Below, piece after piece: positions 10,756-21,230 of a DNA stretch of 64,000 bases. The notes below the pieces were generated by a model, which saw nothing but the letters and a program-made list of their open reading frames with translations, did no database searches and was not told where the DNA came from. Each line of letters starts with the position of its first letter. Within the stretch, counting starts at the first letter, position 1. The stretch spans positions 1,612,001 to 1,676,000 of the forward strand of contig JAGTWJ010000003.1 in assembly GCA_020064725.1 (NCBI GenBank), read 5' to 3'. A program made the translations under genes and the position numbers. Origin of the DNA: Drechslerella dactyloides (Eukaryota > Ascomycota > Orbiliomycetes > Orbiliales > Orbiliaceae).

Positions 10756-13209
10756 CTACAAAAACGCAGCAAGTGTACTATCAAGCTTTATCACCATCTC
10801 CTCCCACTCCCCCTCCGCATCACTCAACGCCGTAACCGCACCCCCCGCACCAATCCGCCACCTCTCCTTCCCACCACCACCAACCTCGCCGCTCCGCCAC
10901 ATGCTGCGGATAACAACACTCCAATCCCCAGCTCCGCAGACGCTCCAGTACCCCAACACACCACTATACACTCCCCGTTCGCCCTTGCCGCCGGTACCGT
11001 CAGCGGAAGTTTCGATCTCCTGGAGTATTTCGACGCTGCGCTTCTTGGGCGCGCCGGTCATGCTGCCCGGTGGTAAGCAGCGGGAGAGGACGTCTATGCC
11101 TGTGAAATTGCGAGAGAGGAGGGTGGGGCCCATGCGGCCTTCGATCACGCTGACGAGCTGGAAGACGGTTTCGTATTCTTCTATGCCCATTAGTTTTGTG
11201 ACTGCTACTCCGTCTGCTGCTGCACCACTCGTCGTCGTCATCGTCGTCGTCGCAGTATCCGTACTGGTCCTCGTCGTCGTCTTAGTAGAAGTAGAAGAAG
11301 TGGTAGAAGTGGTAGAGGAAGGAGAAGTGGAGGAAGAGTGGGAATTATCATCAAGAACCCCATGCAAATCATGCCGAATCAAATCCACAATCATAAGATT
11401 CTCAGCCCTCTCCTTCGGCGTATTCAACACCGCCTCCGCCTCCCGTCTCCCAACGACACTCCCATCAGCAGCGACCTTCCTAACCGTCCCCTTGATCGGG
11501 CGCAGCTGGAATTTCCCCGCGCGATCCCAGCTCAGAAATCGCTCGGGCGAACTCGACAGCAGCGTCGTGCCGGCAACTTTATAGAAACCAGCGAACGGCG
11601 CGGGATTCCGCTGTCGTAAGCGTCGGTATATCCGCCACGCCGTATCCTCCTTCTCCCCTGCCGTATTAGTCGTCGTAGTGCTGGTGGTATGGAGGTCGAC
11701 GTCGATGGTGGTCTGCGCGGTAAGACAGAGCTCGTAGGATTCACCCCGCGCCAGCTCCTCTTGACATCGCCTCACGTTCGCCATATAACCCTCCTTGTCC
11801 GGCCTCGTAACCGTCACACTCCCCCTCGGGAAAACCGGCCCCTCTTCCACCGTTCTTGAAGTAGTATTGGTGGTGCTGCGTCCACCGGGCGGCGTGGTCG
11901 TCGGCGTGATGCTCATGGCCGCGAGAACCTGCACCCGCGCCGTCATATCGCAAACCCACTCCTCGTCCTGCGCAAGGATACTCTGCACCCACACCTTCCC
12001 ATCAACGTTATCCACAACTATGCACCGGTGGAAAAACGTCAAATTGACATCCGGCCTCTCCTCCTCGTCCTCACCAGCGCGTGGATATCGCAGTGGAACA
12101 CCGAGTCCGGCGACGCCGATTTCGTAGTTGAAATACCCGATAAAGCCACCCCAGAACGGACATTCACCGTCCCCGCCCTCCGCGCGGTTGGCGTCCATGT
12201 ACCGCGCCAGAACACCCCACACCCCGCCGCCGTCCCCATCGACACTCTGCTCGTCGACTTCCTCCCCCGCGACTGTGACGCGCGCGCTGCTATCTCCAAC
12301 GCGATACGTCACCGTCTCCGTGATATTATCGACGAATACGCCGATGATGGTATACCGCCCGGTATGTCGTGCGCTCGAATCCAGCATCGCAAAGCTCTCG
12401 CGCTCGCGCACCCGCAGCATCTCGCACAGCTGCACGATGGAAAGACACGGCGCCCGGAACGTCCGCCACTGCACCGGCCACGCGCGGCTCCTCTCCGCAC
12501 CATCCCCCAGCAAACTCGTCTGCCGCAACGGCACCCGCCAGGTCTCCGGAATCGCACGACTAACCCTTCCCCGGCTCTCCAGCCACGCCGTCGCCAGCCG
12601 CCACCAGTTACCGACAACGGCGGCGCCATCGCCGTTCGTACAGCAGCTCTCAGGATGGTACTGCACGCCCCAGAACGGCAACACCCGATGCCGCACCGCC
12701 ATAACCACAACCCCGTTCTCCGCCTCGCCATCATCCGCCGTCGCAAGCACCTCAAGCCGCCTCTCCGGCTCTCCATCAAGTGTAACCCTCAGAGAATGAT
12801 ACCGAATCGCATCAACAGCTCCACACCCGTCAAAGATATCCCGGCCGACATGCCGAATCGCGGACCCCTGCCCGTGCTTCACAACAGACAACCGCTCAAT
12901 CCCGCCGCCGAACGCAAGAACAAGGCTCTGGAAACCCAAACACACGCCGAAAACCGGCACCGCCTCCTCCTCCGCCAGCGCGTAGATGTCCGGGATGATC
13001 CCCACGTCCGCCGGGGTAGCCGGCGAGCCAGGACCGGGCCCTATAACCACCGCATCGAACGAGCGAAGGAACGGCCGGAACTCGGCAAACGTGTACGTAT
13101 CGATCTTGATCGTATGCACCTGCGCGTGCGTCACGAGCCGGATCAGTGCGGCCAGGTTGTTCGAGAAGGAGTCGTAGGCGTCGAGCAGCAGGATGCGGCG
13201 TGTCTCCAT
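10756..13209 (-). CDS. ABZ1: Aminodeoxychorismate synthase, PabA-PabB fusion (ABZ1)
   Basis: This bifunctional enzyme makes 4-amino-4-deoxychorismate from chorismate and glutamine, the first step to p-aminobenzoate and folate. It is one exon of 817 residues, near yeast Abz1 (787). The N-terminal class I glutamine amidotransferase has the nucleophile C90 in VFGVCLGFQS and the H185/E187 pair in VQYHPES. The PabB part starts near residue 250; its catalytic region holds RPIKGTVRK with K573, the lysine that in PabB enzymes attacks chorismate, then NLMIVDLIRHDL and LPPGSMTGAPKKRSVEI. A Ser/Thr-rich run of about 50 residues interrupts the PabB domain between IRHDLHGVLDD and VTKLMGIEEYETVFQL. The start at 13209 is directly before the conserved ILLLDAYDSF. 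Confidence 0.95.
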   Translation of the reverse strand: METRRILLLDAYDSFSNNLAALIRLVTHAQVHTIKIDTYTFAEFRPFLRSFDAVVIGPGPGSPATPADVGIIPDIYALAEEEAVPVFGVCLGFQSLVLAFGGGIERLSVVKHGQGSAIRHVGRDIFDGCGAVDAIRYHSLRVTLDGEPERRLEVLATADDGEAENGVVVMAVRHRVLPFWGVQYHPESCCTNGDGAAVVGNWWRLATAWLESRGRVSRAIPETWRVPLRQTSLLGDGAERSRAWPVQWRTFRAPCLSIVQLCEMLRVRERESFAMLDSSARHTGRYTIIGVFVDNITETVTYRVGDSSARVTVAGEEVDEQSVDGDGGGVWGVLARYMDANRAEGGDGECPFWGGFIGYFNYEIGVAGLGVPLRYPRAGEDEEERPDVNLTFFHRCIVVDNVDGKVWVQSILAQDEEWVCDMTARVQVLAAMSITPTTTPPGGRSTTNTTSRTVEEGPVFPRGSVTVTRPDKEGYMANVRRCQEELARGESYELCLTAQTTIDVDLHTTSTTTTNTAGEKEDTAWRIYRRLRQRNPAPFAGFYKVAGTTLLSSSPERFLSWDRAGKFQLRPIKGTVRKVAADGSVVGRREAEAVLNTPKERAENLMIVDLIRHDLHGVLDDNSHSSSTSPSSTTSTTSSTSTKTTTRTSTDTATTTMTTTSGAAADGVAVTKLMGIEEYETVFQLVSVIEGRMGPTLLSRNFTGIDVLSRCLPPGSMTGAPKKRSVEILQEIETSADGTGGKGERGVYSGVLGYWSVCGAGDWSVVIRSMWRSGEVGGGGKERWRIGAGGAVTALSDAEGEWEEMVIKLDSTLAAFL

Positions 13210-13854
13210 TTTATGGGCGGGGCCTATGGCGTACTATACGTATGGACCGTATATACCGTACTAACGTATGGACCGTGTGTATGTAGTGTATGTATCGTAT
13301 GTAGTGTATGTAGTGTATGTAGTGTGGAGTGTACCTATGCAGAAGGGACAGCTAGAGACAACACGACATGCTATCGAACCGACGTTGAAAGCAGCTCAAG
13401 CTAACAAAGACGCTGGCAAACCGATAACACAAGACCGCACCAGTAAGAGAAAAGAGGGCGAAGCTGAGAATATAGGCGAAATGTGCCGCCGCCTCGAATC
13501 CGAAGATGCAGCAGAGTCGAGCTGGTGACTTTCAGTGGAGTGGTAGAAGGTGGTGGTAGAGGGTGGGAGGGTTGAAGGTAGCGGGTGGTCCTTGCGTTCT
13601 GCATCAATTTTTTCGATTCGGCCAATCGGAGACGCCAAGCGGCGAAAAAGGTCCGGAGTGCTGCTGCTGTGCCTGCGCCGGCCATGCGTCGGACAAACAA
13701 ATCGGCCGACTGTGCACCACTCAAATGATATATTAGCGCTAGCTAGTTCCATTAGCAGATATACAGCCGTATGCAGAGGAGCAGAAAACTCACCACAGCT
13801 TAGATACAGCTTCGATCCGTATAATATGCGTTATCAGCAATATATAGAGTCGAG
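13210..13854. other. Intergenic between ABZ1 start and SLD7-like 3' end
   Basis: 645 bases with the ABZ1 promoter and the repeat block at 13238-13323. The rest has open frames without family features. I see no gene. Confidence 0.55.
13238..13323. repeat. Direct and tandem repeats upstream of ABZ1
   Basis: A 13-base direct repeat ACGTATGGACCGT occurs at 13238-13250 and 13264-13276. It is followed by five 9-base units GTATGTAGT (second unit GTATGTATC) at 13279-13323. The block begins 29 bases before the ABZ1 start codon on the opposite strand, so it lies in the leader or core promoter. Confidence 0.9.
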
Positions 13855-15381
13855 CTACTCATCGATCGGAAAGACAAAGCTGTCGTCCGCGTCTTCCACC
13901 GCACCGACGCTCCTCCCGCCGAACGACAGCTCGCGATTCACTGCACCCCTCCCAACACGCCTGCGGAACGGATTGTCGTCTTCTCGGACATCATCCTCCT
14001 GGTCGCTGCTGCCGGCCACGGGGCCCGCGCCGCCGACGAACGCCTTCATAAGGTACTCTGTCGTCTCCTTGAGCTTCGTGACCGTGATCACCTCGCTGTT
14101 CCACGAGCGTCTTAACGAACAGGCGACGGCACGTAGCGTCGTGTGAAAGACGGTGCGGTATTCTTCTTCGTCGGCGTCGTTCTTGGCGTCGCCCGGTCGC
14201 GCGCGCTGGAGGCCGTAGAGGCGCATGGACGCCATGATTAGTCTGGTCGCCGCCGCCTTGTTCCGTTCGATGATTTTTGCGGTTGGAAGAGTAGTGCTGT
14301 GAGATACTGGGGGCAGGCTTGTCGTAAATTCGGACTTGACGGGGACGTCGGGCGTGCGTCTGGCGGCGAGGGAGTCGGAGCGGCGCAAGACGTTGGTCTC
14401 CCGCGAGGTGGCGGGTCTCTCCGCTGCGACCTCCCGCAGGCGCGTCTGCAGGACCGATTGACTTCTCTCGCGGTCTCTTCGGAAGACTGCGTCGTCAGTG
14501 GGAACGACGGACCGTCGAAAGTCGTTCGGGGCGCCAACGGATTTGGAGAGTAGTGATGTCTTCTGCGAGTCGTCCGCCGCTGCGGCTTCCTCTTTCAGGG
14601 ACCCGAAACTATCGCTCCTGCGGTGCCACGAGCGGCGGAGGCCGGGCGGCAGACTGGCGTAGTAGGCTTGCTTCTTGTCGTATTCGTCAAAGATGGTGTC
14701 GGCCTTGCGTTTGCGGCCGATGAGCGGGGCGAGGAACTTGAAGCCCGGTTTGTTGTCCGAGGGTTCGGACTTGACGGCGGCGTGGAGCTTTGATTCTTTC
14801 GCGCGGCGGGAGGAGAGCGGGAGGGCGTAGACGGAGAGCGACGGGGTCGGGTCCGTATTTGACTCTGGGGACAGGGCGCCGTAGAGGGCGAGTTCGGTGA
14901 TGGTGGGCTTGTCGGACTCGTCGGGGGGGTTGTCGTAGAGCACGCGCACGACGACCGCCCGGTTCGTCAATCCACACCCCTCACCCCCTTCCTCGTCGTC
15001 GTCTTCGCCGTCGTCGTCGCCATTGTCATCGCGGGTGACGGTGTTTTGGACAAAGATGTTGGCGAAAAAGGTGGCGGCGGGCAGGGACTCAGTGTGGAGG
15101 TCGAAGCTGGGCCCGCAGGAGAGCCACAGGGGCACTTTGGCGGCGTCGACGACGGTGAGGACCTGCAGGCGGGCGCCGCCGAAGAGCTTGTCGTGATCGA
15201 GGCCGGGGAGGGCGGCGTGGCCCTGGGACGCGGGCGGGACGTGGGAGACCAGCTCGATGTCTGTAGTATGTATTGTCAGTGAGTGCACTCGGCCGACAGG
15301 AGGAATTGGGGGAGTACCTGTGAGGGCAGGCTGGGGCAGGCCGTCGGGGAGGAGGAGGGCGCCCCTCCACAGCGTCGTCAT
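13855..15381 (-). CDS. Sld7-like DNA replication initiation protein
   Basis: The C-terminal part resembles the Sld7 C-terminal domain, the region of the Sld3-Sld7 complex that helps load Cdc45 at origins: IIERNKAAATRLIMASMRLYGLQ followed by about 35 residues and a helical segment ending EVITVTKLKETTEYLMKAF. The N-terminus (MTTLWRGALLLPDG, later VVDAAKVPLWLSCGP) also fits the Sld7 N-terminal fold. Two exons, 15318-15381 and 13855-15260, give about 489 residues; the 57-base intron is in frame, so an unspliced version is also open. The long upstream extension of the open frame to 15597 is untranslated leader by its composition. The middle is low-complexity, with an acidic run (DDNGDDDGEDDDEEGGEG). 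The call rests on motif recognition. Confidence 0.72.
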   Translation of the reverse strand: MTTLWRGALLLPDGLPQPALTGTPPIPPVGRVHSLTIHTTDIELVSHVPPASQGHAALPGLDHDKLFGGARLQVLTVVDAAKVPLWLSCGPSFDLHTESLPAATFFANIFVQNTVTRDDNGDDDGEDDDEEGGEGCGLTNRAVVVRVLYDNPPDESDKPTITELALYGALSPESNTDPTPSLSVYALPLSSRRAKESKLHAAVKSEPSDNKPGFKFLAPLIGRKRKADTIFDEYDKKQAYYASLPPGLRRSWHRRSDSFGSLKEEAAAADDSQKTSLLSKSVGAPNDFRRSVVPTDDAVFRRDRERSQSVLQTRLREVAAERPATSRETNVLRRSDSLAARRTPDVPVKSEFTTSLPPVSHSTTLPTAKIIERNKAAATRLIMASMRLYGLQRARPGDAKNDADEEEYRTVFHTTLRAVACSLRRSWNSEVITVTKLKETTEYLMKAFVGGAGPVAGSSDQEDDVREDDNPFRRRVGRGAVNRELSFGGRSVGAVEDADDSFVFPIDE

Positions 15382-15580
15382 TGTGACTATCGTGAGGTCA
15401 TGATCATTGTCGTGATGTTCTATTCCAGTGCATGGGACGTGGATGTTATGGGGAGATGTGGAATGCGTGACGCGACAGCTGCAGTTGCTAGCGCAGCTGG
15501 GGACAACAAAAATACAAAGATAAATACAACACCATCGACAGAATATCACACGATGGAATAATAAACAGCCATAAATACAA
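15382..15580. promoter_or_regulatory. Bidirectional promoter of SLD7-like gene and CYC2
   Basis: Only 199 bases separate the two divergent start codons. The half near CYC2 is A/T-rich (15508-15580). Both transcripts must start within or next to this stretch. Confidence 0.65.
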
Positions 15581-16615
15581 ATGTCCCCCTTCTCCACAAC
15601 AATAAAACGCCGCCCGTTCTTCTCGGCGCCCTTCTTCGCCGTCCCCGCCGCCTTTGCCCTCGGCTATCTCTCCTACAGATACAATTCTAATAAAAGACCT
15701 GCCACCCCGATCAACCCGTACGACTTCTCCCCGTACACCGTCGCCGCCTCGACACCGCTCTCGCCCTCCTCCGCCCTCATCACCCTCACCCCCCGCCTTC
15801 GATCGAATCCACCACCGCACTTCTGGCCGACGATACACGGCGCCGGCATCTGGTCCGTGCAGGTCAAGCAGCCCCAGCTCCAGATCCAGCGCCAGTACAC
15901 CCCTCTCCCTTCTTCCCTCTCCACCCCGAATACATCCACCACCACCCACGACAATGACGACGCGGTGACGCTGTTCGTGAGGGCGGTGCCCGGCGGCGAG
16001 GTGTCCCGCTACCTCCTCGCCCGCATCCCCGGCGACACAATCGACCTCCGCGGGCCCGTCATCACCCACCCTTGGTCCCAGGATATAAAGGGCCCTCGTA
16101 ACGTGCTGTTCCTCGCCGGCGGCACGGGCGTCTCCCCGGCGCTGCAGGTCGCCCGGCACCTGCTCTCCCTCCCCGCGACGACAAAGGACACCCCGCACAC
16201 CCTCACCATCCTCTACGCCGCCCGTTCATCCGCCGAGACCCCGCCCCCGCATCTCGCGAACCTGCAGGCTCTCGACAGTCCGTCGTTGCGGGTGTCCGTT
16301 CGCTATTTCCACGATGACAGGGGCACCTTTATCTCCCCGGCCGACGTCGACAGCTGCCTCTCCACCATCTCCAACAGCAGTACCACCACCAGAAGTACCG
16401 GTACGAATAAGAAAGAACAGGTAGAAGGGGGAGGAGAGGGAAGGGAGGGAGGGGGGAGAGGGGTGGTGATGGTGTCCGGGCCGGAGGGCTTCGTAAGCCA
16501 CTGGGCCGGTCCGAAGGGCTGGAAGGACGGCGAGGAGACTCAAGGCCCGCTCGGCGGCGTCATCGGCGAGATACTCCGCCGGCGCAAGATGCAGCTCGAC
16601 GTCGTCAAGCTGTAG
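15581..16615 (+). CDS. CYC2: Mitochondrial flavoprotein CYC2 (FAD-binding FR-type)
   Basis: Cyc2 is an inner-membrane flavoprotein that supports haem attachment to and import of cytochrome c. The single exon gives 344 residues. A basic N-terminus with a hydrophobic anchor at about 13-33 (FFSAPFFAVPAAFALGYL) is followed by a ferredoxin-reductase-type FAD domain with RQYTPL at 104-109 (the RxYT/S flavin motif), an NAD(P)-type motif LAGGTGVSP at 178-186 and the C-terminal VSGPEGF. A region of about 30 residues rich in Ser/Thr, then Gly/Glu, coded by a purine-rich tract at 16411-16465, sits just before that last motif. It ends convergently with CRT10, 272 bases apart. Divergent from the SLD7-like gene. 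Confidence 0.87.
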   Translation: MSPFSTTIKRRPFFSAPFFAVPAAFALGYLSYRYNSNKRPATPINPYDFSPYTVAASTPLSPSSALITLTPRLRSNPPPHFWPTIHGAGIWSVQVKQPQLQIQRQYTPLPSSLSTPNTSTTTHDNDDAVTLFVRAVPGGEVSRYLLARIPGDTIDLRGPVITHPWSQDIKGPRNVLFLAGGTGVSPALQVARHLLSLPATTKDTPHTLTILYAARSSAETPPPHLANLQALDSPSLRVSVRYFHDDRGTFISPADVDSCLSTISNSSTTTRSTGTNKKEQVEGGGEGREGGGRGVVMVSGPEGFVSHWAGPKGWKDGEETQGPLGGVIGEILRRRKMQLDVVKL

Positions 16616-16887
16616 TCTGTACATACTCACAATGTATATAAATAGACACTTCTTACATTTGTATAATCATCTAGATGGAACGGTGAAGACACATCATATA
16701 GATGGAAGGCGAAGGATAGAATTGGAGTATCATTATCATCAGTCTCATAACAGCCATACCACCCCATATACTAGTACTAGAACACACCTGGAATGATAAA
16801 ACCACATATAACACCCCCCATCCATCCATTCTGCCATTACAAACGCCGTACCACATTCATCATACTATCCACCACCAAGAATGTAAA

Positions 16888-19008
16888 TTATATGATCATC
16901 CCCCGTTCAAAGGCGCCAACACCCCCACTCAGCACATAGCACACCACCGACCCGTCCGCGTACAGCAGAAACAGCCGCCACCGCCCCCCGACACCCCCGC
17001 TCGTGAACAACCACCGTCCGCCGCCCGGGCCCTTCCCGCCGCCCTTCCGCGCATCCCGCTCTTCCCACCCTTGCAGCGGAGAAACACACACCCCCGCCAG
17101 CGCCGACGACGGTATCTGCGGGTTCGCAGGCACAATCTTTTCTAAATGTAAAAAGTGCGTATGCGGCTCGAGCTCCTCGGGGTTGATACTACCGCTGCCC
17201 CCGTCGATACCGTCGATATGGCTGCAGCCACCCATACCCATGTGTGTCGTATGGGTGTGGGTATGGGTATGGGTATACGTATGGGTGTGTGTAGATGTAG
17301 ATGTATGCGTGGTGGCAGGAGTAATAGGGTCCCGCCCGTAGTTATCAGCATACCCGTACCGATAATTATGCAGCGGATCCCGTTTAACCAGCCTCACAAG
17401 CGCCGCTCGTCCGTCCTGCCGGCCAAAAATAAACAGCGACAGCGGCGCGATATAAGCGTGCATGTTCATCCGCAGCGGGAACCGGCTCGTCTGTGCCGCG
17501 AACGTGACGCTGTCGGCGGGTATTAAATTCCGCAGCGTGACGATGCTGGTTAATCGCTCGCGGAGGCGGCCGCGCGGGTCGGAGACTGTGAGCAGCTTTA
17601 GGTCGAATTCCTTCGAGTGCACGATGTAGCTCGGCGGCGGGTCTTCCCAGGGCGGGTCTACTGTTGCATTGTCGTTTGCGAATGGCGCGGTGGGGGGTGT
17701 CGGCGGCGGTTCGTAGGGGACCGGGCCGTATGCTGCTGTTTGCGCGGCTTCCGAGAGGAACATTGCGTCGTCTTCGTATTCGTCGTCGGACTCCTCGTCC
17801 GAGCTCGCGACGGGGTGTTCCACCACACTGAGATCAATGCCAGGGGGCGCGGTTGTAGTACTAGTATCCTGCGGCACGGTTGGCGTTGGTTCCTGCACGG
17901 CGACGTCTGGTGCTGGCTCCTGCGCGGTGGTGTCCATCTCGTCGTATTCGTCCTCCATGTCTTCGTCCTCCTCCTCCTCCTCGCTATCCTCATACTCCTC
18001 CTCATCATCATCCTCATCGTCATCATCTTCGTCCTCCTCCTCTTCATCCGACATATCACCCCCGTACAGCGTCATCTGCACATCGCTCGCCCAATCGTCG
18101 TCCTCGTCGTCGAAGAAATCATCCTCATCCGCCCGCGCCAGCGCGAAACTCAGCAACCCGTACGACGCCGCCCGCGCGCTCTCAACCCGCGCCTTCTCCA
18201 CCAACGTCGCGTACTCACCGTCGCTCACCGTCAGAAAATCCCGCTCGGGGACAAGACTCACGGTCCACCCTTGCCCGTTGTAGCCGATGGCGGTACTCTG
18301 CCCCGTCGCCAGATTATACAATATCACGCTGCCCGTGATATCCGTCGCCGCCAGCCACCGTCCTTCGTCATCCTCCTGCAGAAACGCGACGGAGGGCACG
18401 TTGTGTTCGTTCGCTTTGAAGACCAGCGGGGCTTCCTTCCCGCCGGGCGGACGGGTGCCGTCGACACTCTCATTCCCGAGCTCGTAGACGGAAATCCAGG
18501 TTGTATTAGCGGAGACGGCTAGCAACCGCTTGGCGGAATGCACGGCGAGTCCCCATGCGCTTTTCCGCACGTCGAACAGCATGTCCAGTTCCCCCGTCGC
18601 GCCGGAATCGACGAGGTGCCGCGTGTACCATAACCCGACGTATCCATTGTCGTTCGCGGCGACGAGGACTTCTTCGCTGCCGAGGTTTGCGACGATGAGG
18701 TTGTTGATCGTGTGCGGGATCGTGCGGTTAAGGTAGCCCGTCGGCCGGAGCGTCGCGTCCTCTTCCGGCCCGCGGAGCTCGAGGAGGGGGTCGCCGATGG
18801 CCTGCGTGGGGTAGCTTGGGCGGTAGACTTTGATTTTCGCGCGGAAGGCGATGAAGAGTAAATTGTAGCGGGCCGAGCACGCAATCTCCATCCCACACAC
18901 GTTAGCTTCCCATTTTACCAACTCCCTTCATTACGCCGGGTATAAGGATTGGAGGGAACGTACGAGGTTGTTACGGTACAGCTCGACCAGATGGAATAAA
19001 TGCTGTGC
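16888..19008 (-). CDS. CRT10: CRT10-like WD40/YVTN protein
   Basis: This resembles fungal Crt10, linked in yeast to regulation of ribonucleotide reductase genes. The main exon, 16888-18921, gives 678 codons and has beta-propeller-like repeats: PHTINNLIVANLGSEEVLVAA, then FDVRKSAWGLAVHSAKRLLAVS. A preceding small exon ending at 18964 encodes HLVELYRNNL and joins across a 42-base intron (18922-18963) to LVKWEANVCGMEIACSARYN, matching the family. The upstream limit is unresolved: the exon opens at 19002 or 19008 behind AG acceptors. A further first exon, 19124-19327 (MAQPITRRY or MAPWHG start, GTACGT donor, phase 0), would give about 760 residues but is not proven. The centre has an acidic run of about 45 residues, and a His/Thr-rich stretch is encoded by a TATGGG-like repeat. 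Confidence 0.8.
17222..17300. repeat. TATGGG/TGTGGG-type repeat inside CRT10
   Basis: The + strand carries repeated GTATGGGTGTGGGTATGGG units. On the coding strand they read as alternating His and Thr codons (HTHTYTHTHTH). The repeat is in frame and in a poorly conserved loop. Confidence 0.85.
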
Positions 19009-21230
19009 CTACCCTGCTATCAGCCATAGTCATATAACCCCAATCCAACACCCAAGCACTACATCTCATCTACATACAGCTAGGTCTACACTACAGTCAG
19101 CACACACCCAATTGCCAACGTACGATATAAAATAGATAAGTGGTAATGGACATACTCTCATCCGACCCGTCCTCGCGCGCCCGCGGGTTCTCAGCGAGTT
19201 CAACAGAGACGCATTGATACGCGCCGCGCGACAGCCGGCTCGGTTGCGCGGGTGCGCTCTTCTGTCCTGCGGCGGCGGCGGCGCCATGCCAAGGCGCCAT
19301 GTACCGGCGCGTGATTGGCTGCGCCATCTGTCTTCCGCCGCTTGTCGGGGCGACGTCCTCTGCTACTGTATTGTCCTGCGGTATTTCCGTTCGGTGATAG
19401 CTTTGGTGGTGATTTGTAGGGGTGGTGAGTATAGACGGACGGACGGACGGTATGGATGGACGGTGGGATGGGGTGTCGTTAGCTACGTTACGGCGGCGAT
19501 GGATGGGTGGTGGCCGGTGGGTGGGGGCGAGGCGGTTGATTAATTAGAGTAGAGTGCCTGAATTTAGCAGGGATCGGAATCCATTGAGAGCCTGCGTTGC
19601 GGTCGCCATTGCATTGCATTTCAGCCGGCTTGTGCGACAGACAGACCGCAGGACAAACTCACGACCAACGACCATTGTGATCCGATTGATTAGACAAGAC
19701 AAGAGTCCTGCCTCCCCGGTACATGTACATGTACCTGTCTGTGTATGTCAGCAAGTATGCTAATGAAAGGTGAGCTCTCGACCCCTGTCGCTTTGCCATG
19801 CCAGATTATCTGATCCGCCCGGTTGATGTCAGGTCCAGCAATATCCTGGCACCTGGTCGGACTTGGCCGCTGCCTGGGACGGACGACACGACTCGACTCG
19901 TCACGGCGCATGATGCATGATGTCGTCTTGCATCCCATCCTTCGATCATGCAATTTATGGCGGCCTCCGACTTCGGAGACGAGATTGTGCGTATAATCGT
20001 CACGGTACGTGCTTCAATCGGTCGATATTGGTCATATCATGATTCTCCGCTAACCCCCTCCTCGCTCGATCCAGTCCAATTGCTCAGGTACACGGATGTC
20101 ATACTATACCACATGAAGCCAGCACGTCCTCGACCGGGTACTTACTCGAGTCAACCAAGCCAAGCCGTCGACCTGTCAAAACCTGCCGCAAAACCGCGAA
20201 AAGCCAATCTACGACTTGCCCAAACGGGAACATCTCGCTCGCCCAGACACCGACAGAAAAAAAAAATCTAAAAAATCTAATCAGATCCTTGACGTCCCAT
20301 TGACCCATTGCCTCATTACATACATGCACGACGACAGACACCCAGGGCCCTCTGTTTCTCTTACGAGAAGTAAACAGCCCTCCGTCCTTCTACGCTCGAG
20401 AATCAAAAACTACTTTCTCCAAACCCATGCAAAGCAGTCTGCAGACTTGTAACATAACATCGGGCACCGCACCCGCAACATGTCCACCGGTTGCACCCTC
20501 CGCTCCCGTACGGACGTTCCGCCCACCCCGCCAACGTGTGCACCGGCCCCTCCCACCGTCCGAGCCACGTATACCAACGGCGCGCGTACGCCTCTATTCC
20601 GGTCATCCCAAACGCCGTACCCTACCGTACCCTTTCCATTCTCGCTGAAAATGGAAAGAAGAAAGAGATCCGAATCCCCATGCCATGCCATCATCTCAAT
20701 CGAGTACTTGCTTATATATATTACACCACACGCACGCACAATCCAGTCTCGGCACACGATCGCCAGCAGCGCAGGGCGAGCCGGGGCCTTCCATGACGTC
20801 CAAGAGCCGAGTTTAGTTTTTGCGGAAAATTTTTTTCACACAACCCCGTATATAAACTGTCCTTGACACTTTCCCTACCTGAGCTTTCGATATACACCCA
20901 TACCCATACCCATACCCCCCTTCTCGACCCCTGCATGCAGCTCTCGCACATGTGGAAGCCGCATTGGAAGACGTACGGACGTCAGGCTATGTAGCCCGCC
21001 GGCCGGTGTCGCCCTATAATGTCATAACATAACATAACCATGGATGAAGAAACCGTACCGTACCGTCCACCCACCCAGTCTTTTTTATCTGATCTGAAGA
21101 TATCGACACCGATATCTCGATCGTCCACTCCTTACTCTACCTACGGACCCTTACCGCCATATAAATAAATATCTACATATATATATATATACTTATTCAA
21201 GAGTATATATATGAGTATATGATATAAACG
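19009..21230. other. Long intergenic region, ABC transporter promoter
   Basis: 2.2 kb lies between CRT10 and the ABC transporter, divergently placed. 19124-19327 may be a first CRT10 exon. A GACG run lies at about 19433-19450, an A-rich tract at 20260-20280, a CCCATA repeat at about 20896-20918 and an (AT) run at 21177-21191, shortly before the transporter start. Open frames of 60-130 residues on both strands show no family features. I see no other gene. Confidence 0.5.
20896..20918. repeat. CCCATA hexamer repeat
   Basis: About four units of CCCATA end in a C run. The same hexamer on the opposite strand (TATGGG) occurs in CRT10 near 17260. It is not the ascomycete telomere unit TTAGGG. Confidence 0.8.

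Noticed and set aside
12028..13404. 458-residue open frame antisense to ABZ1
   Set aside because: Shadow of the conserved ABZ1 frame; composition rich in Arg/Pro/His with no family features.
15382..15597. N-terminal extension of the SLD7-like frame
   Set aside because: Runs through the short divergent promoter and past the CYC2 start; the conserved N-terminus begins at 15381.
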